This document shows, piece after piece, positions 1-15,100 of a DNA stretch of 64,000 bases. The position numbers were made by a program, and so were the translations under genes. Source of the stretch: Tubulanus polymorphus (taxonomy: Eukaryota; Nemertea; Palaeonemertea; Tubulaniformes; Tubulanidae); assembly GCF_964204645.1 (NCBI RefSeq), contig NC_134026.1, positions 20,540,650 through 20,604,649 of the forward strand, given 5' to 3'. The notes beneath the pieces were generated by a model. The model ran no database searches. It was not told the DNA's origin and was given only the letters and a program-made list of their open reading frames with translations. Positions within the stretch are counted from its first letter, which is position 1; each line of letters begins with the position of its first letter.

Positions 1-142
1 TGCTTGAATTAGTATCTTTTTATTCATTTAATTTTTAAAGATATGAAAGTTCACTGAAACCCACCAACCATTGATACCCCTGCTGACACTCACAGACCTT
101 TAGACGCCCTTTTTTAATCATAAATGTATCCGTGTTTTATAG

Positions 143-3100
143 ATATGTTTGAACGAACAGTGTATTCGGTTTTCCGCCCGTTTACTATCTTCCATGGACC
201 AAAGCGTCGACCCGTGTCACGATTTCTACCGATACAGCTGCGGCGGTTGGGTGAAAAAGACATACCTGCCCGCTCACGAGGAGAGGGTATGGGTGGGAGA
301 CCGCCGGATTCGCAGATTGCTGTTCTTCAAAGGTACGTACTGGTCAAAAATAGTTTACAATAAGTTTACTGTTTGCAGCACATCGTGGGGAGCATGACAA
401 TTATAGGCCAGTTTCAAATAACGTATGTAATGATTAGATACGGAGGTTGTCGTGCGATTATGGAAACGGGCTATTGGGACTATAATGTAATTACCAGGCG
501 CTGAAAGGTTGGCAGACGGCATGTTCGTATTTCTCGATTAAATATTGCCGTCGCATCCAAAAATCGATGTCAATAATAGAATCCGCCCGGAAGTACAGTC
601 TCGTAGCTTTCTCAAGAATTTCGACGCAGTTTTCGTGCGAAAATTTGATCTTTTGTCGGCGTGTGCGGCAAGTCAGTCAATATTTTCAAAAATTCAACGA
701 ATCTTATTGATATGTTTTTCATTTTGTTAAACACGTAACGCAACAACCAACATCGCTTTACTTCGGTGTAAATCAGCGCATAAATCGGAGAATAGATTGT
801 GTCTGGAAGATAAAATGATACTAATTGCCTATACGTAAAATAGTTCAAGTGCTTTAGTATATTGCACTTGTATTCGTACGCATATCTCGTCCGTTTTTTG
901 TGTACGTATTTCAACATTTTTGTGTCTTTAAAAACTAATGTATTTCATCCACTTAACTTTTTTATTCGCGAATCGAATAACATTGGAGATGATTACATGG
1001 TGTTAATGCAGGTAATGTAATTCGAATCGACGGACACCTGGAGAAGTCGTAAAAATGTGGCCCACTTGAACAAATACATCCCATATCCATCACTCGATCT
1101 ATTTGCTTAAATGATTTTCTTTTTTTGGTTTTCCGACCTTTGCGCTTTATTTATTTATTATTTATTTATATTTATTATTTATACTCATTCAATTTATTCA
1201 GGTAAATTCCAAAGTTTAATTTCGATAATAAGAGCTATCCAAAGCAATAGCATTTTTGCTGCATGCCGGAATAGTGATGTCCTGTGTATGGACCAGTTTT
1301 ATGTACCAGGATAGGAGTGTTTTAACATTTGAAACTGGCGAGTCAGATTCAACACATAGATATGATGTTTTGGTCTAATGTCTTAACGTTACCCTGATTA
1401 ACGTGATTTCCTGGACATTTTAGTTTGATGAGTTAAAAACGAGAAAATTTAAGTAAAAAAAGGGGAGTATATGGTCGCGGAATCGATTTAAACCGGAAGA
1501 AATAGTATTATTTTCTCAATTATTCTAAGCCTCTCCTTTCACAAAAATGAAAAGTTAAGCGAACTTCCTAGGCTTATTTGAGAAGTAATGCGGTAGGTGT
1601 CTAGTAACATATGCGATAACGCAATCAAATCGGCAATAAAAAGTAACTTTAACGACCGAACTAAATCACAAAAATGCGCGATAAGGACACGGATTATGAT
1701 GTACAGTTCCATCATCAAAGTTCCGTCGTGCCAGGAAATGATGGCACACCATGCGCTTCACTTATCGACTCCTCTTTAGCAGCAGCCGATCTTTTACGAA
1801 CGAACGCATGTATATTAGTTATAAATCTACGGAAGCGGCCTACCGGGTCATAAAGCTTTTTTGTCAGTCCATAAAAATCTGAAGTGTTCATAAGAAATTC
1901 ATTGTGTTCCTAGTGCTTATTCTTAAAAATGTTGCAAAAACATTTTCATGTGGCCAGTTTGTTTAACTAACGATTAATAAACTCGTTAAAGCTAAAGATG
2001 CCATATAAAACTGGGTCAAATGGAATCACTTGGTCCTTAAACTTACAAGTGAGTTACATTCGAAAATTGCACGGTGATAACAAAGTAACGCAAATTAAGT
2101 TGATATAATGGACACCGATGGTATTTGCAAACTTATATCCAAAAAGGCCCTGGCACAAATGGCATTCACACACGCATTATGTATACTGCTGGAACTAGTA
2201 ACTATTGACCCACAGTCAAAATGATGTTTAAAATTCGTTTTAGATATATTAATGGTTCTGGATACTCCTTTGAAATTGTAACCAGCGAATTTCAAGAAGC
2301 TTTTCGAATACAATAAGAAATTACGTTAAACTGCATAATGATGATTTTGATGTTCTTGATAAAACAGTATGTTCCGATCTGTATTTCAGGAGAATTAGAA
2401 AACGATGGACCGAATGATCCGGAAATCTTTCAAAAAGTTCGTTCCTACTACAAAAGTTGCTTGGATAAAGAATCGCGAAATTTCAAAGGTTTTAAACCAG
2501 GTAAACGATTTCGCCGTCGACAATGGCGGTATTTTATGGAAAAAAAGTTCAAAATTACGTTCACTTTTTTACCCTTTGCCCACAGCGTTGTTGTCTAACA
2601 GTGGACTAGGGTTCTTGTAAAGACGTAACGATAGCAAATTTCTGGCTTGAGAGTTATTTCAATTAGCAACTGGGATTCCAACAGTTCAAGTTCAGCGCGA
2701 TATTTAGCATATTCATTCATCTTGAGGAGAAACATAAACTACTTCGCGACAATTATGATTTCTCTCGAACGGTAGCTTGTACGCGTTAACGAGCACTTAA
2801 AATCCTGCTGTAACGTTCATATGACGTTCATTTGACATCAGAATTTCTCGCAAGAATCGTCCGTCGATGGACAATTATTAATGCCTCTCTTCCTGACTGT
2901 CGGAAGAGCGTGAAGGGCTCTAGCCCCGGCGTTCATTAAGGCGATCCACGAGTCATCGACTTCTCGGCGTTAATATCGTCGTTTTCATTGCAGTTCAGGA
3001 ACTGATCGATCGGTTAGGGGGTATGAATGTCACGGGTGAATGGAGAGGCGGTGCCAACTGGAATCTGACGAAGCTAATGTCGGAGTCGTTCTTGCTCGGC

Positions 3101-6100
3101 GCTAGATCGATTGTCGATCTGCGAGAGGCCGAGCACACGAAAGAGTTCGAGGTACGTGTGTATCAGTATTTCTTTTCCGTTATTATTACTCCCCTCGTTA
3201 TCAATCACGGCGCATGGAACGTTCGGGTTTTCTTATCGCGACTATCTATCAATTACCCGCGTGTTGTTACACCGGCTATTCTTCGAAGACCATTCCGGAA
3301 TTATCGCCATATTTCCATAACATACGATTGCGTGCGCACGCAGTAGCCATTTCCTAAGCATCGTTAAGAAAAGCTGAAAAGACTTGCTTACGGTGGTTTT
3401 GTGAGTCTTCAACGCACGTACGTATATATATATATAACTACGGCGAGTCGCTCGTCGCTCGAGCCAAAATGTCAAGTCTGCTTATCGAAGTAAATGTCAT
3501 GAACGGTATTCGATACTTTGTCTCTCATCGATATCGGTATCGATTTATCTGACGGTGTATGCATTCATCTGCACGCACTATTATCGCGTGTATTTAGCGT
3601 ATGAGATCGGGAGAGAGAAGTTTACCAAACCGTATCACGTCGATTTTAACGACGAAGAGACAAAAAATTGTATAAATTTCCATAGAATGTAAATAGAGTT
3701 ATCACTAGTAACGTCAGATCCTTGTTTGGCCGTCTGACTTGTGACTTACAACGTAAATAGGATATCAAGATTTTTTGACGTAGACCTTGCCGTGTTCTAC
3801 CGTCCATACACCTAATGAATCAGTTGAGAATCACAATATCCGTGATAAGACGATGAGCAAAAATCCCACAATAAATGAATGAATCTAAAAAGTTTATTCC
3901 AGAAATTAGAAATATTTCGGGTGATTGCTACCCCCCCCCCCTCCTCTTCAGTCTAAAAGTCTACCGGTCTTTTAAGTGCGCTTATATTTTACTTTGCTTT
4001 GTTTTGCCTTAAAGTGCCCCGTGCGTGGGTTTAGTTAGTTAACGTATAATCCCATTGTTTTAGCGTGAAGAACACTGTCATGCGTTTCTTTTCTTATACT
4101 TCAGCTGACACCTGCCGCATTATCGTTCTATGCGAATTGCTTCGAGATCGGCAAACCGCGGGATATTGACAACCAAGTACGTAGACAAATAGGTACAGAC
4201 GCGGCGCTGTAAACAACCGGCAATGAATACATATTCATTCGAAGACATACTGATGCTGGCAATGAAGACGTTTCCAGATTCTAGGCGCCGTTATGTGGTG
4301 GGCCCTCGAACTCCCCATTTTTGCGATAACTTCACCTTTTTTTAAAAGTTTCGATCGAATATCAATTAGCTCGACAAACCCTCGCTTTAAGAACGTTATC
4401 ATACAGCGTTAAAAAGGAAATGTAGTGTAGATTTTGCTGTTGATTTTCAAATAATAAAGAAGTTTCCAGTTTCTAGGCGCCATTTTGTGGCGGTCCCTCG
4501 AGGTCCCCATTGTTGCGATGATTTGCGCTCATTTTTAAAACATAAGTTTAGATTGAATATCATATAGTTCTGCAGCCCCTTGCTCGACAATTTATACACC
4601 ATTTTAAAGGAAATGATATGCAAATATTTGCTGGCGATTCTTGGAATTTTTGAACGCAACAATTGAGAACAGTGACGATGTGAAACCAAGGACCGCATAT
4701 CTTAACCGTGCGTAAAAGACACCGCAATATCTATTAATTTTGAAATATCTAAGTATCTCTTGAAGCTATATTTCCAATTTTCACAGAGGTTAAAGAGGGT
4801 AAATTGCAGTTTAAGCCTGCGTTAGAATCTTTTGAATATCTTTACTGACGACTGATATGTACCCGCTTGAATTTGAGATTACGCGCAAAAGCATTGCAAT
4901 TTTACTGAACATTGAGATTTGCGACAAGAAATCTTTAAATGCAATTTGATTTCTTCACATTTTCCATGGGGATATTTTGAGATGATAATCCATATCTTGT
5001 TTGTACCGTATTTTGGCGGGGGCAATTCGTTTAGCTGGTTTCGGGGTCCGGTTTGTCCCGCTATTGAAGTTTGAACGGCCCAGTTGAGGAATTGTCGTAT
5101 ACAGCCCGTCCAGCCTAGCGCCGATTTTGTGTTCGGTGAAATCAAACGTTTTAGAGTCGATGGTGAAATGTGCCAGTCAATTTAAACGCTTAGGACATAT
5201 TTAACACATATCCCTCTCTGGTAATCCCTCATTCTGGGATCATACGATGAATTTACTGAATCTCAACCTTCTTGCTGGAAAACATCGACCAGAAAACCTT
5301 ACTGATATAAAATTCCAATATAATATTTAAAGGGGTTCATATCTGTCCCCAATTTGATATTCTGTTTTAGGGGGTCAACGTCCAGTTTGGCAACTTTCAG
5401 CTGCGCCACATATTCAAAAATATATAAAAACTTAGAATTTTTTTCTAGTGTCCAACCATGAGTGGTACATTCGGTTGAAACGCAAATTAGGTTCTCACTT
5501 AGGCCACATTTGCAACCAACACGGAAAGCCCCCACTCTTACAAGAAATGCTTTAATTTCCCAACGCTACAAAACTCAAATTCATCAAAGCACTCAAAGTC
5601 CATTTTCAACCATACGAAAATAAAGGTAGGTAATATATAACCATCAGAAGCAACATTAATAATTACAAACCAGTATAAAATCTTATTTTTGCGATTTCTT
5701 TTCACAAATCTCAATGTTCAGTGAAATGGCGGCGCGCAGTGGGAGACCCCTTTTGCGCGTAATCTCAAACTCAAGCGGACACAGATCAGTCGTCAGTAAA
5801 GATATTCAAAAAAATTAAACGCAGGCTTAAACTGCAAATCACCCTCTTTAACCTCTGTGAAAATTGGAAATACAGCTTTAAGAGATACTTAGATATTTCA
5901 ATAAATATTGCGATTTCTTTTACGCGCGGTTAAGATATGCGGTCCTTGGTTTCACATCGTCACTGTTCATCATTGTTGCGTTCAAAAATTCCAAGAATCG
6001 CCAGCAAATATCTGCATTTCATTTCCTTTGAAATGGTGTATAAATTGATTTCGTCGAGCAAGGGACTGCAGAACTATATGATATTCAATCTAAACTTATG

Positions 6101-9100
6101 TTTTAAAAATGAGCGCAAATTATCGCAACAATGGGGACCTCGAGGGACCGCCACAAAATGGCGCCTAGAAACTGGAAACTTCTTTATTCGAACGCAAAAA
6201 TTGATAGCAGTAATGATATCAAATGAGGGACAGCATATTTCAACCGCGTGTCAAAAAAATTCGCGAATTTGATTCTCATTTCGAATTATCTAAATATCTG
6301 CTGATAAGCTACATGTTCCATTTTTATCAGTGGCCAGAGACCGTTATCATCAATTCGGGCTTGCGTTCGGATTTTTTTAGCATCTTTCGTGACAACTGAT
6401 GTCTTTCTAGCTCGGTATGTAAAAAGTAAGAAGTCTTGCGGATGGCGCCATACCCAGGAGTATCGGCGTACGACACACTTTCCTAATCACACGTCGTCAT
6501 GAAACGATGGCAGTCGTAGTTTGATTCCGGCACAATCGTTCTTTACATAGCTATCGACAGCTGCTCTTGCCTGTCATTTTGTGCGAGGAAAAATTCGAGC
6601 CAGACAAAAAGTATCGTTCCCGCCGATTTCCAGGTCAAGTTCACTTATGTCTGGAAATACGATTGGGCCCACTCTATCAATAAAGTGGTTATACCATATA
6701 GAGCGCTACCGGGAGAATTTTACCTCAGTTTTTGAACTCTAGCCTGCAATATGGTTTCGACCAAGTCTTTTTTCGATTTACAGTCAAAATTCGCACTCAT
6801 CCTAGTTTTCCTATGTATGGGTGTGGATCTCATGATAAACTCATCTAGTTGTCCAACACGATAACGCAATTACAAAATAAAAATGTCAATGTCTTATTGT
6901 GAAATAAAACATAATCATTACACAGGGCTGTCATCGTCTAAAAAGTAATAATGATAATAATCTTTATTTACATTGAAATTATAACATAATATAACATTCA
7001 GTTATATACACAATTAGATAGATATATAAATATGTTATAAAAGTTATAATATCGATGTGCCCGAGAAGCGAAATGCTTGTAAAAAGGGTCACCTCAACAC
7101 ACTGTTACAATCACACAATCACATACACACTCACATTCATACAAAAGAAAAATCAATAATGTAATAAATGGCGAATAATTAGCTAAATCATATATTTAGA
7201 GATTGTGGTATTTTTGAATTTATATTTAAGTTCACGCAGAGATTTAGAAATTTGTAAACTGTTGGGAAGGTTTTGCCAAAGACTTTCAGTGTGCTTTCAA
7301 AGTGCTTTCAGTATTACATATCTAATTTTTTTCAGTAACATTTCACCGAAATATGTGAAGAAAATGTTCAAATTTCTTAGTTATCAACAATAAGACGCCA
7401 TAAGTAACATCTTTAATATTTCTTGCATCATCAAAAAAATGAAATCAGTATTTCTTGTTTAAAAAATAGTAACAAAATATACTGAAAATCAGGAACAGTT
7501 GGTAGCTCTGATTACATGTCATCATTAGTATCAAATGATACATCCAAATGTATTTTCAAGTAAATCCATCAACGGCACTCACCCCCGGGTAGAGTCGAGA
7601 TACTCATTGAGAGTCACATTTTACAAACACTGCGGATGATTAAGGTTTTTCTTTTTTTTTGTATTATGATTTGTAGGAATATGGACATGTGGTGAATGCC
7701 ATTCACTTAATGTTTGAGTCGATCGCGCATTCCGACGTTGGGGTTGACGTGGCACGTGATGCCGCCGATGTGTACGTCTCACTTTGTAAAAAAGTAAGCG
7801 AGGTATGTAATGTGCGAAGCGTCTTCTGTTTGCAAATCTTCCTGGTCGCTTGCAAACATCACTTCTTCAATGCAAACATCACTTATTGCCTATATTCTGA
7901 CAGAGTCAACTAATACTAGTACAATATGAAAACCTCTCACTTATGCCAAGACTATGAATTTTTTCTTTTAGGGTTCTCTTTAAAGTTTATGAAATTACCT
8001 CGATGCATAAATACACATCTCATATCCATAATGAATTCGCTGTTTCCATTTTCTACCAAAGATACCTCTGGGGCCAGTTGCTCAGAAGTTGGTTATAGAT
8101 AACCGGCGGATAAATACCATAAGTACCTGAACTATGTCCACACACTGGTCAACTCTAACTAACTTTTTGAGTAACTGGCCCCAGATTTATTGCCAAAAAG
8201 ATAAGTGCATTCTTGATTTGTCAATGTTGAGAATAGCAATTATACACTTAATTTGAGACGATCAAAAACTAAATGGCAGTAGTTCTGATCTGCTGGCGTA
8301 CTTGCATAGTTCGTATTTTATGCATGCATATGTTCTATTTAGACCAAGAGGTGAGGGGGTGTGGGGTTTGCTGCCTACATTTTTATCTCAACCGTAGCTG
8401 TATTTCGGTGTATAATTCAAACGAACAGCGTAAAAATGAAAGTTGATATATAAACAAACACTTGCAAAACTGCATGAACATGTTAGATGATATATGTTAT
8501 GCCTGTATGAATGAATACTTCGAGCCACTGCAGGTAAAGTATGCTGTCCACGGCAAATTATAATTTTGAAAAATGTGGGTTGGAAGTTTTAAAACAGTAC
8601 GGAATAATTAGATGGGTTGCTGGCTGCAAATGAGGTATGCTTAGAGGTATAATGGTTCATCATGGCTGGTGTATCTAGTACATACAGCAAGGTGTGTTAA
8701 AGTTTGCTCAAACTTTCGGTGGCACAGTTGAAAACCAGGACCCATCCAGTTTTATAGACTGGTATTATCCTCAACCCAAGGGTAAAATCAATTCATTTTC
8801 AATTGAATTAGCGGGTTAGAATCAATACCAAACTGGACTCTGATCTTTCTTAGAAAAACAGTGGTCTAGGGCCACTATAGCTATATAGTATATTGCAATT
8901 CCCGACTGACTAAATGCTTTTGCTTTAATTTTCAACTGTATTCCAAGATTGTACCGAAACGCCGCCAACTTCGTTCGCGTTGTTTCGGTGCCTATTCGAA
9001 TAGTAGTTCACTCGTCTATATCCCTTGTTCAGAGTTCTGATGCTGTATTCTATCTTTTAGTTAGCCGATATTTATAACCGCACTGGAAAACTGACAACGA

Positions 9101-12100
9101 TGTCATTAACCGTGAATCAATTACAGAATCTTACTACTTCGGTAGGTTTCCAATTAAATCGAATGCATTTTCGATCAGTTGCTCTCGTTAATTAGTCTTG
9201 TTTTTTTTTCTAAATCGTGGCTATACTCGTGCAACTACACTTAAGCGATTTAACCATTTACGAATAGCTTTTTCCCGAATCTGATATAGCCAAACACATG
9301 GGACGAGACATTTGACAGAGTGTCGAATTAGCGATAAAGCATAACAAAATGCCAACATTAAAACCATTCATTTTGAGACATATTAGATAGTTGTTCATTT
9401 CTGTGGGCTTATTTGCCGTTCTGTATATAGTTCACTTTATCATACCCGATGAGGCTGAAATCAATCAGCGAAATCGATCGTGTTGTCGGAATATATCAAT
9501 CTCGAAATGAATTTTCTATTATTGTGACGTGGGAACAAAATTTGTCCGGTGGGAGTCTAATTCATCGAATAATTCACGATTTCAATGCCATATCCATGAT
9601 TCAGGGACATACTGGATTTTGCCTTGGATGTGTTTTCAGTCAAAGGATGTATTCTAAATGATTGTACATTTCTTAATTTTTTTTCTTGTGCATTTTGAAT
9701 TTTTTGCAACTGCACACTTTCTTTTCCAAAATTGTTTCGTAGCAGCACTATGTACATATTTTGTGAGTACGAATTGCTTTAGATCGATGCCGAGAAATGA
9801 ATTTCTAGATTCCGCACAAATAGCAGCAGTTTATATTACGTCTAACGAGCGTACGTACATTCGTCGTCGTCATCGTCCTTGGCACACACACTACGACTAA
9901 CAAAACGAAAACGCGATAAATCTATCATCAAACCGCACGAACGATTATCACTAAATTGCCGTGTCGATCATGAGAATGAATAAGATATATAATAAATGAC
10001 ATACCGAATGTAATTATTATTACCCGCACTACTATAAATTGTATCCATATATATGCATATATATATAGTTCGCCGACTGAAATTGTTAGCGAGCGATTAA
10101 TATTTAGGCAGACGACTCTAAGGTTATTATTTAATCAGAACAGCGGCGCAGGGGTAAATCATACGAATTAGTTTACCCAGCCAGACACGTCGTATACCAT
10201 TCCGTTCTGTTTTATTGTGAAAATTATCGTAAATAATAAACTTTTTTTTTGTTGGCTCAATATGTATACGTCGCAATTTACTAGAAATGTTCGCGTCCTA
10301 GGTCGAGTTTTTATCGCGCAGGGGCGCTCGTATTAATATAACGCGATCGTATACTAAAGAAACATTTTTATCAGAAAATGCAAGAAAAGCCGGGAATTCT
10401 CGAATTCGCCGTGTTGCTGTTTTTTTTTTTCTTTATAAGCCGCTTCGACTGTATCCACCACCAAACTTCAAATACAGGTTTAATCAGAAGATTCGTCACT
10501 ATACTACGTTACAGTTTGCTAAAGTTTTAACGCTCTGTGCCGACATCGTGGAAAGAAAGGAAATATGCTTAGCACATTCGGATGAACGAATAAAAATTGA
10601 GCTAGTGAACCCCGTTTTTTAAAAGCACTCAATTTGCAAAGATTTTTTTCTCTTTTTTTACCCATACGATTTTTATAGCGGGATTGTTTTGATGTGTATA
10701 GAATATGCGCGTAATGTTGCAACAAACCGCAAAATGCATGAGTCAGTCTCGAGCGCTCTAGCTTATCCTAATAATCTACTCGAAGAACTGTTGAAGTATT
10801 TACTTCTTTGAGACAATGACCTAAGAAGTGTTTCAGACATCTGATGATCGGGAGTAGTTTTAATCCCAAGACGTTTGCGTTTTTCTGAATTCTTTCGCTC
10901 TATTTTTTCCAGATTAATTGGCAATACTTTCTCAACGCGGTCTTGCCGTTCAGAGTCGACGGTAACTTCAAATTGACGGTGCAGCTCGGGGAATATTTCA
11001 AAGAACTCGACGGAATACTGACCAAATATACGCCGAGGTAGATACTATATCGTGACCACAATACCACATGAAGCCGAAATAGTCTTACGCCATAAAAAAA
11101 CCGCTTAACACACATTTTTAGAGCATCATCTAACGCATGGACTTCAATCATTATATTTAGAATTTTTTTCTGTTATGGCAGTTATATTTATAAGACCGTT
11201 GAGCCTTACTGCTCCGAATGTACTCGTTCTCAGACTTAGACTTCACGAGGAGAGTTTCTGCGTATTTCCGACCCTCTCGACTACTTTTCAAAACCGAGAA
11301 GCCCTCACCACTCTGCTAGAGCTGTTTGCTCTTATGAACGCTAAACTCCACGGAGAAATGCCCATCGCCCGCTTGAAAAGACGATCGTATCGCGCACATT
11401 GATGTTGTGAATAAGCAAAACCTGCAGTTGATGATTTAAGTCGACGACTAACCTTCATCATCGAAAATCCCTTAGCGGAACGATTTTGAATAGTGTGCCA
11501 AGAAACGCGACCTTGGTCTCCCGAATCTAATCGCCTATGTCTATCGCGAGCCCATGTACGGAAGCGTATTGAACAAAAATGTTTTTCTATTTAATCGAAA
11601 ATCTCGTGCGCGCATGTGGGTAATATCAACCTATGGCGATTGTTAATTATTTCCACAGCGCGAAGCGATTAAGCGCAATTAACGAAAAATAATCGCTTTG
11701 TACGTTTCTTTTTCTCTTCTAGTTTTTCCAGGTATGCGTTACTTATAGTGTTATTATATATACGTATCACGCTCTCGAGAACTCACGTTTGAATTAATCA
11801 CGTCTGGTCGATTAGTATAATTTAACATTCAACATGTCGTCTTTCATTTGATAATGAACGTTACTTTTTTCTCTCCCCCAGCGCTATTAATAACTACATT
11901 CTGAGTTTTACCGCCTACCACCAGTTGCGTTATCTGGGCGAAGAGGTGGAACCCGTATTTCAGTCGATATTTTCGGTAAGTGTAATATACGTCGTCGGCT
12001 CTGACATTTAGAGGAATGCGATCTGATCGTAGCCGCTGATGCTGAATAATCTATAACACGTTGTAACTGGAGTAACGCCATTCCTTATTACACCGAATTC

Positions 12101-15100
12101 GCCTTATGTTCTATATATAGACAGGTTATCGTATTGAAGAAATCGAATTGATCCATTTTGTTGTTTTGATGATTTAGTAAGTTTGCACCGAGCCAAACCC
12201 AAATATTTCTACGTTAAATCGTCCTTCACGCCAGCTTCCATCAATTCATAACATATCTTCGTAATTATCTTATCAGACAAAAGAATAGATAGATAACATT
12301 TTTGTCATATCGCAAGTAGAATTCGCGTAGTTGGCTTTTATGTCGCACCAATGGACCAAGTCTTTTCAAAGGGAGAGGGAGAGGGAGAGGGAGAGGGAGA
12401 GGGAGAGGGAGAGGGAGAGGGAGAGGGAGAGGGAGAGGGAGAGGGAGAGGGAGCAGAGGGAGCGGGAGCAGAGGGAGAGGGAGCAGAGGGAGAGGGAGCA
12501 GAGGGAGAGCTAGTTAACCTTATGATCGTTCCAATTACATATTCTATAGAGAAATCGAGTCAAGGAAAACTGGGAAGACTGCATAGCAAATCTCGTAGAT
12601 CCTCACCACGGCTTTGTTTTGGCGATGGATTCGATATTTCTCCGTAAATACATGCCGCAAATGATTGAAGAAAAGGATGAGGTCAGCCACACCTTACACC
12701 CACTGCAATGATTTTTTTCTATTACCGACTTTTGTTATCCTTCATGATCGGCAAACAGAGATGAATAACGCGTTTATTTTTGGTTTCTGTAGGTTGAAGA
12801 CATCGTCGAACGCACACGCGACGCTTTCATCGCGAATCTCCGCGATTTAGATTGGTTGGACGACGAGGCGAAAGACATGGCGATAGACAAAGCCCGTGAA
12901 ATGAGGAAGCGCGTTTTGTTCGCCGATATTCTCCTGAACGACACCATGCTCAACCAGTTCTACTCGAGCGTACGTAAGACCGTGCTAAATTTGAAATCCA
13001 ATTATCCTGATGAATTCTCTTGAAGATTCTTTCCACGAACAAAAACATATCAAACACCTCAACTCCTCGTTTCTCGCACTTTTCCGAAGATTATGAATTA
13101 TGGTTTATATGCCAGCGTGTTTATGATATTTAGACGAAACTGTAACAGCAAGATCTGAAAACCATCCTCGTATGAATCCGCATTGTAGGTTGAAGTAGGG
13201 CCCGAAAAGTTTTTCGATGCATCGACTCAATTGACGAAGCTTTGTACGCGGGAGATTTTTCTCACTTGGCACCCAGACGATATCGATAGGTAGGAGCAAC
13301 ATGCAAACCACTAAGACAACGCCCCATATAGTAAAGAAAGAAAATCTTTCCAAATATCCTTCCATACGTACGAATCCGAGTGTCAAGTCAAATACAGCGT
13401 TGAAATTAAATACCGTGTATTTTGATATCGTGCCAAACAAGGATTCGAACCTAATCATATCGAAACTTCAAAATCAAATTTCCAAGTGGGACGATGGCCT
13501 TAAGTCCCGCGTATACTAACTACCTATTCGGTACAATGAATGTGCTATATGCATCACCCATCTACCCATTGAACAGACGCTTGGGCACCGTTTCGTAGAA
13601 CGACTTAAAGTTCCAATAGTCATGATAAAAACAACTATTTTAGCTGTAAGGAAGATATGTGTAATGAATGGCCCATGGTCTTAAGAAGGACAATTAATAA
13701 GAGTTGACTAATATTCTTAAGAAGGACAATTAATAAGAGTTGACTAATATCTTACTGATATTGTTGTTTCAGGCCTATTCTTGGCGCCTATGGCACACAA
13801 GCATACTACAACCCAGCAATAAACGAATTCAGTAAGTTGACGTAAGTTTTTATATGATTTGATTCTATTGCGATATTTCGAAAAGATTTCGTCGTCAAAA
13901 AAATCTTTTCAAAACTCAGCGTGGGAAAATTTATAATTCCAATTCTAAGAAAATTCATAATTTGAACGGCAAACCATCGATGATTACATTTCATACGTTT
14001 TCTTTCATATTATGATTTCAGCAATCCATCTCGGAATGGCAGAAAGCTTGGTATATAAAACAGATGGCCCAAGGTACGTTAGATTAGAGTAGGCCTACTT
14101 GTCGATATGATATGTGCGGTTTTACGTATCCCCTCGAACATGATTCGAAAAATCAGTTTATTAAAGATTCTGTTTATCTCCCTCGTATCAAGTGGCAGGT
14201 CTGTTATACGATTATGATGGCTCATCGCGAGAACTTCTTAAACTCTTGAAAACATTACATCACTTTTTTGTCCGATGATAAGACATTGACGAAGAGGGGG
14301 AAGCTAGTTGATGAAACGCGTACAGCTCATCGGCCTGTAAGATAGATAAACGCTTAGCGCGCTGAAAAGAAAAAGAAAACATAACTAGAAAACAGATTAG
14401 TAGAATATTATTAAACGTGTTTGACAGTTGGAAATAGGTTATCATTAATAGAGTAAGTTCACGATAACCTAATGGCTTAAGAAATTCGTCGATCTGCATT
14501 AACTCTTAAACGGCACGGTAGAAAATAAGATCACCGTGTCACAATTGTCCATCGTTCGTTCAACCAATTGCTCATCAAAACATAGTTTGACACGACACAG
14601 CAAAATGGATAGATAAGCTTACAGTGAATAATATCGAAGTAGCAAGTATGGCAAATATCTTATTTACCACCCCAGGCAAGCCGATAGACTAGATTTTGAA
14701 AATTGCCCTAGAGCCATTGGAATCTCTGATTAACGCCATTTCAACGCGTATAGTTCATTAGCCAACTCTGTCATTTACAATGCATACAAACGTCGATGAA
14801 ACGAACCTTTCACATGGTTGATTTTGTGCTGTTAGGGAAGCCGAAATGATCAGGAATCAATTTTTGGCAAAGGTTCATTACAGACAACTAGAAAAAAAAA
14901 GCTGGTTCCTTGATACCCCAATGATGTAAATTAACAACATAAGTTAGTTCCTAATTCAATTGCAAGTGCAAGGTTTATTTTTGTAATTCATCTCACATAG
15001 CGACTCGATTCATTTCATGAAATGGCAATTGGCATATAACTGTTTCTTAGCGAATCTGACTTGAATGAAAATTGCAATAAAAAGTAAAAGCGCTTCCTGA

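Noticed and set aside
4447-6272. Matching ~83- and 111-codon frames on opposite strands
   Set aside because: They are mirror products of the foldback arms, with no recognised domain. The stray copy at 48 kb is only a fragment.
12331-12647. Reading frames encoding RE-, GE- and ER-repeat proteins
   Set aside because: They are translations of the GGGAGA microsatellite in a peptidase intron. The true exon here (12550-12681) is in another frame.
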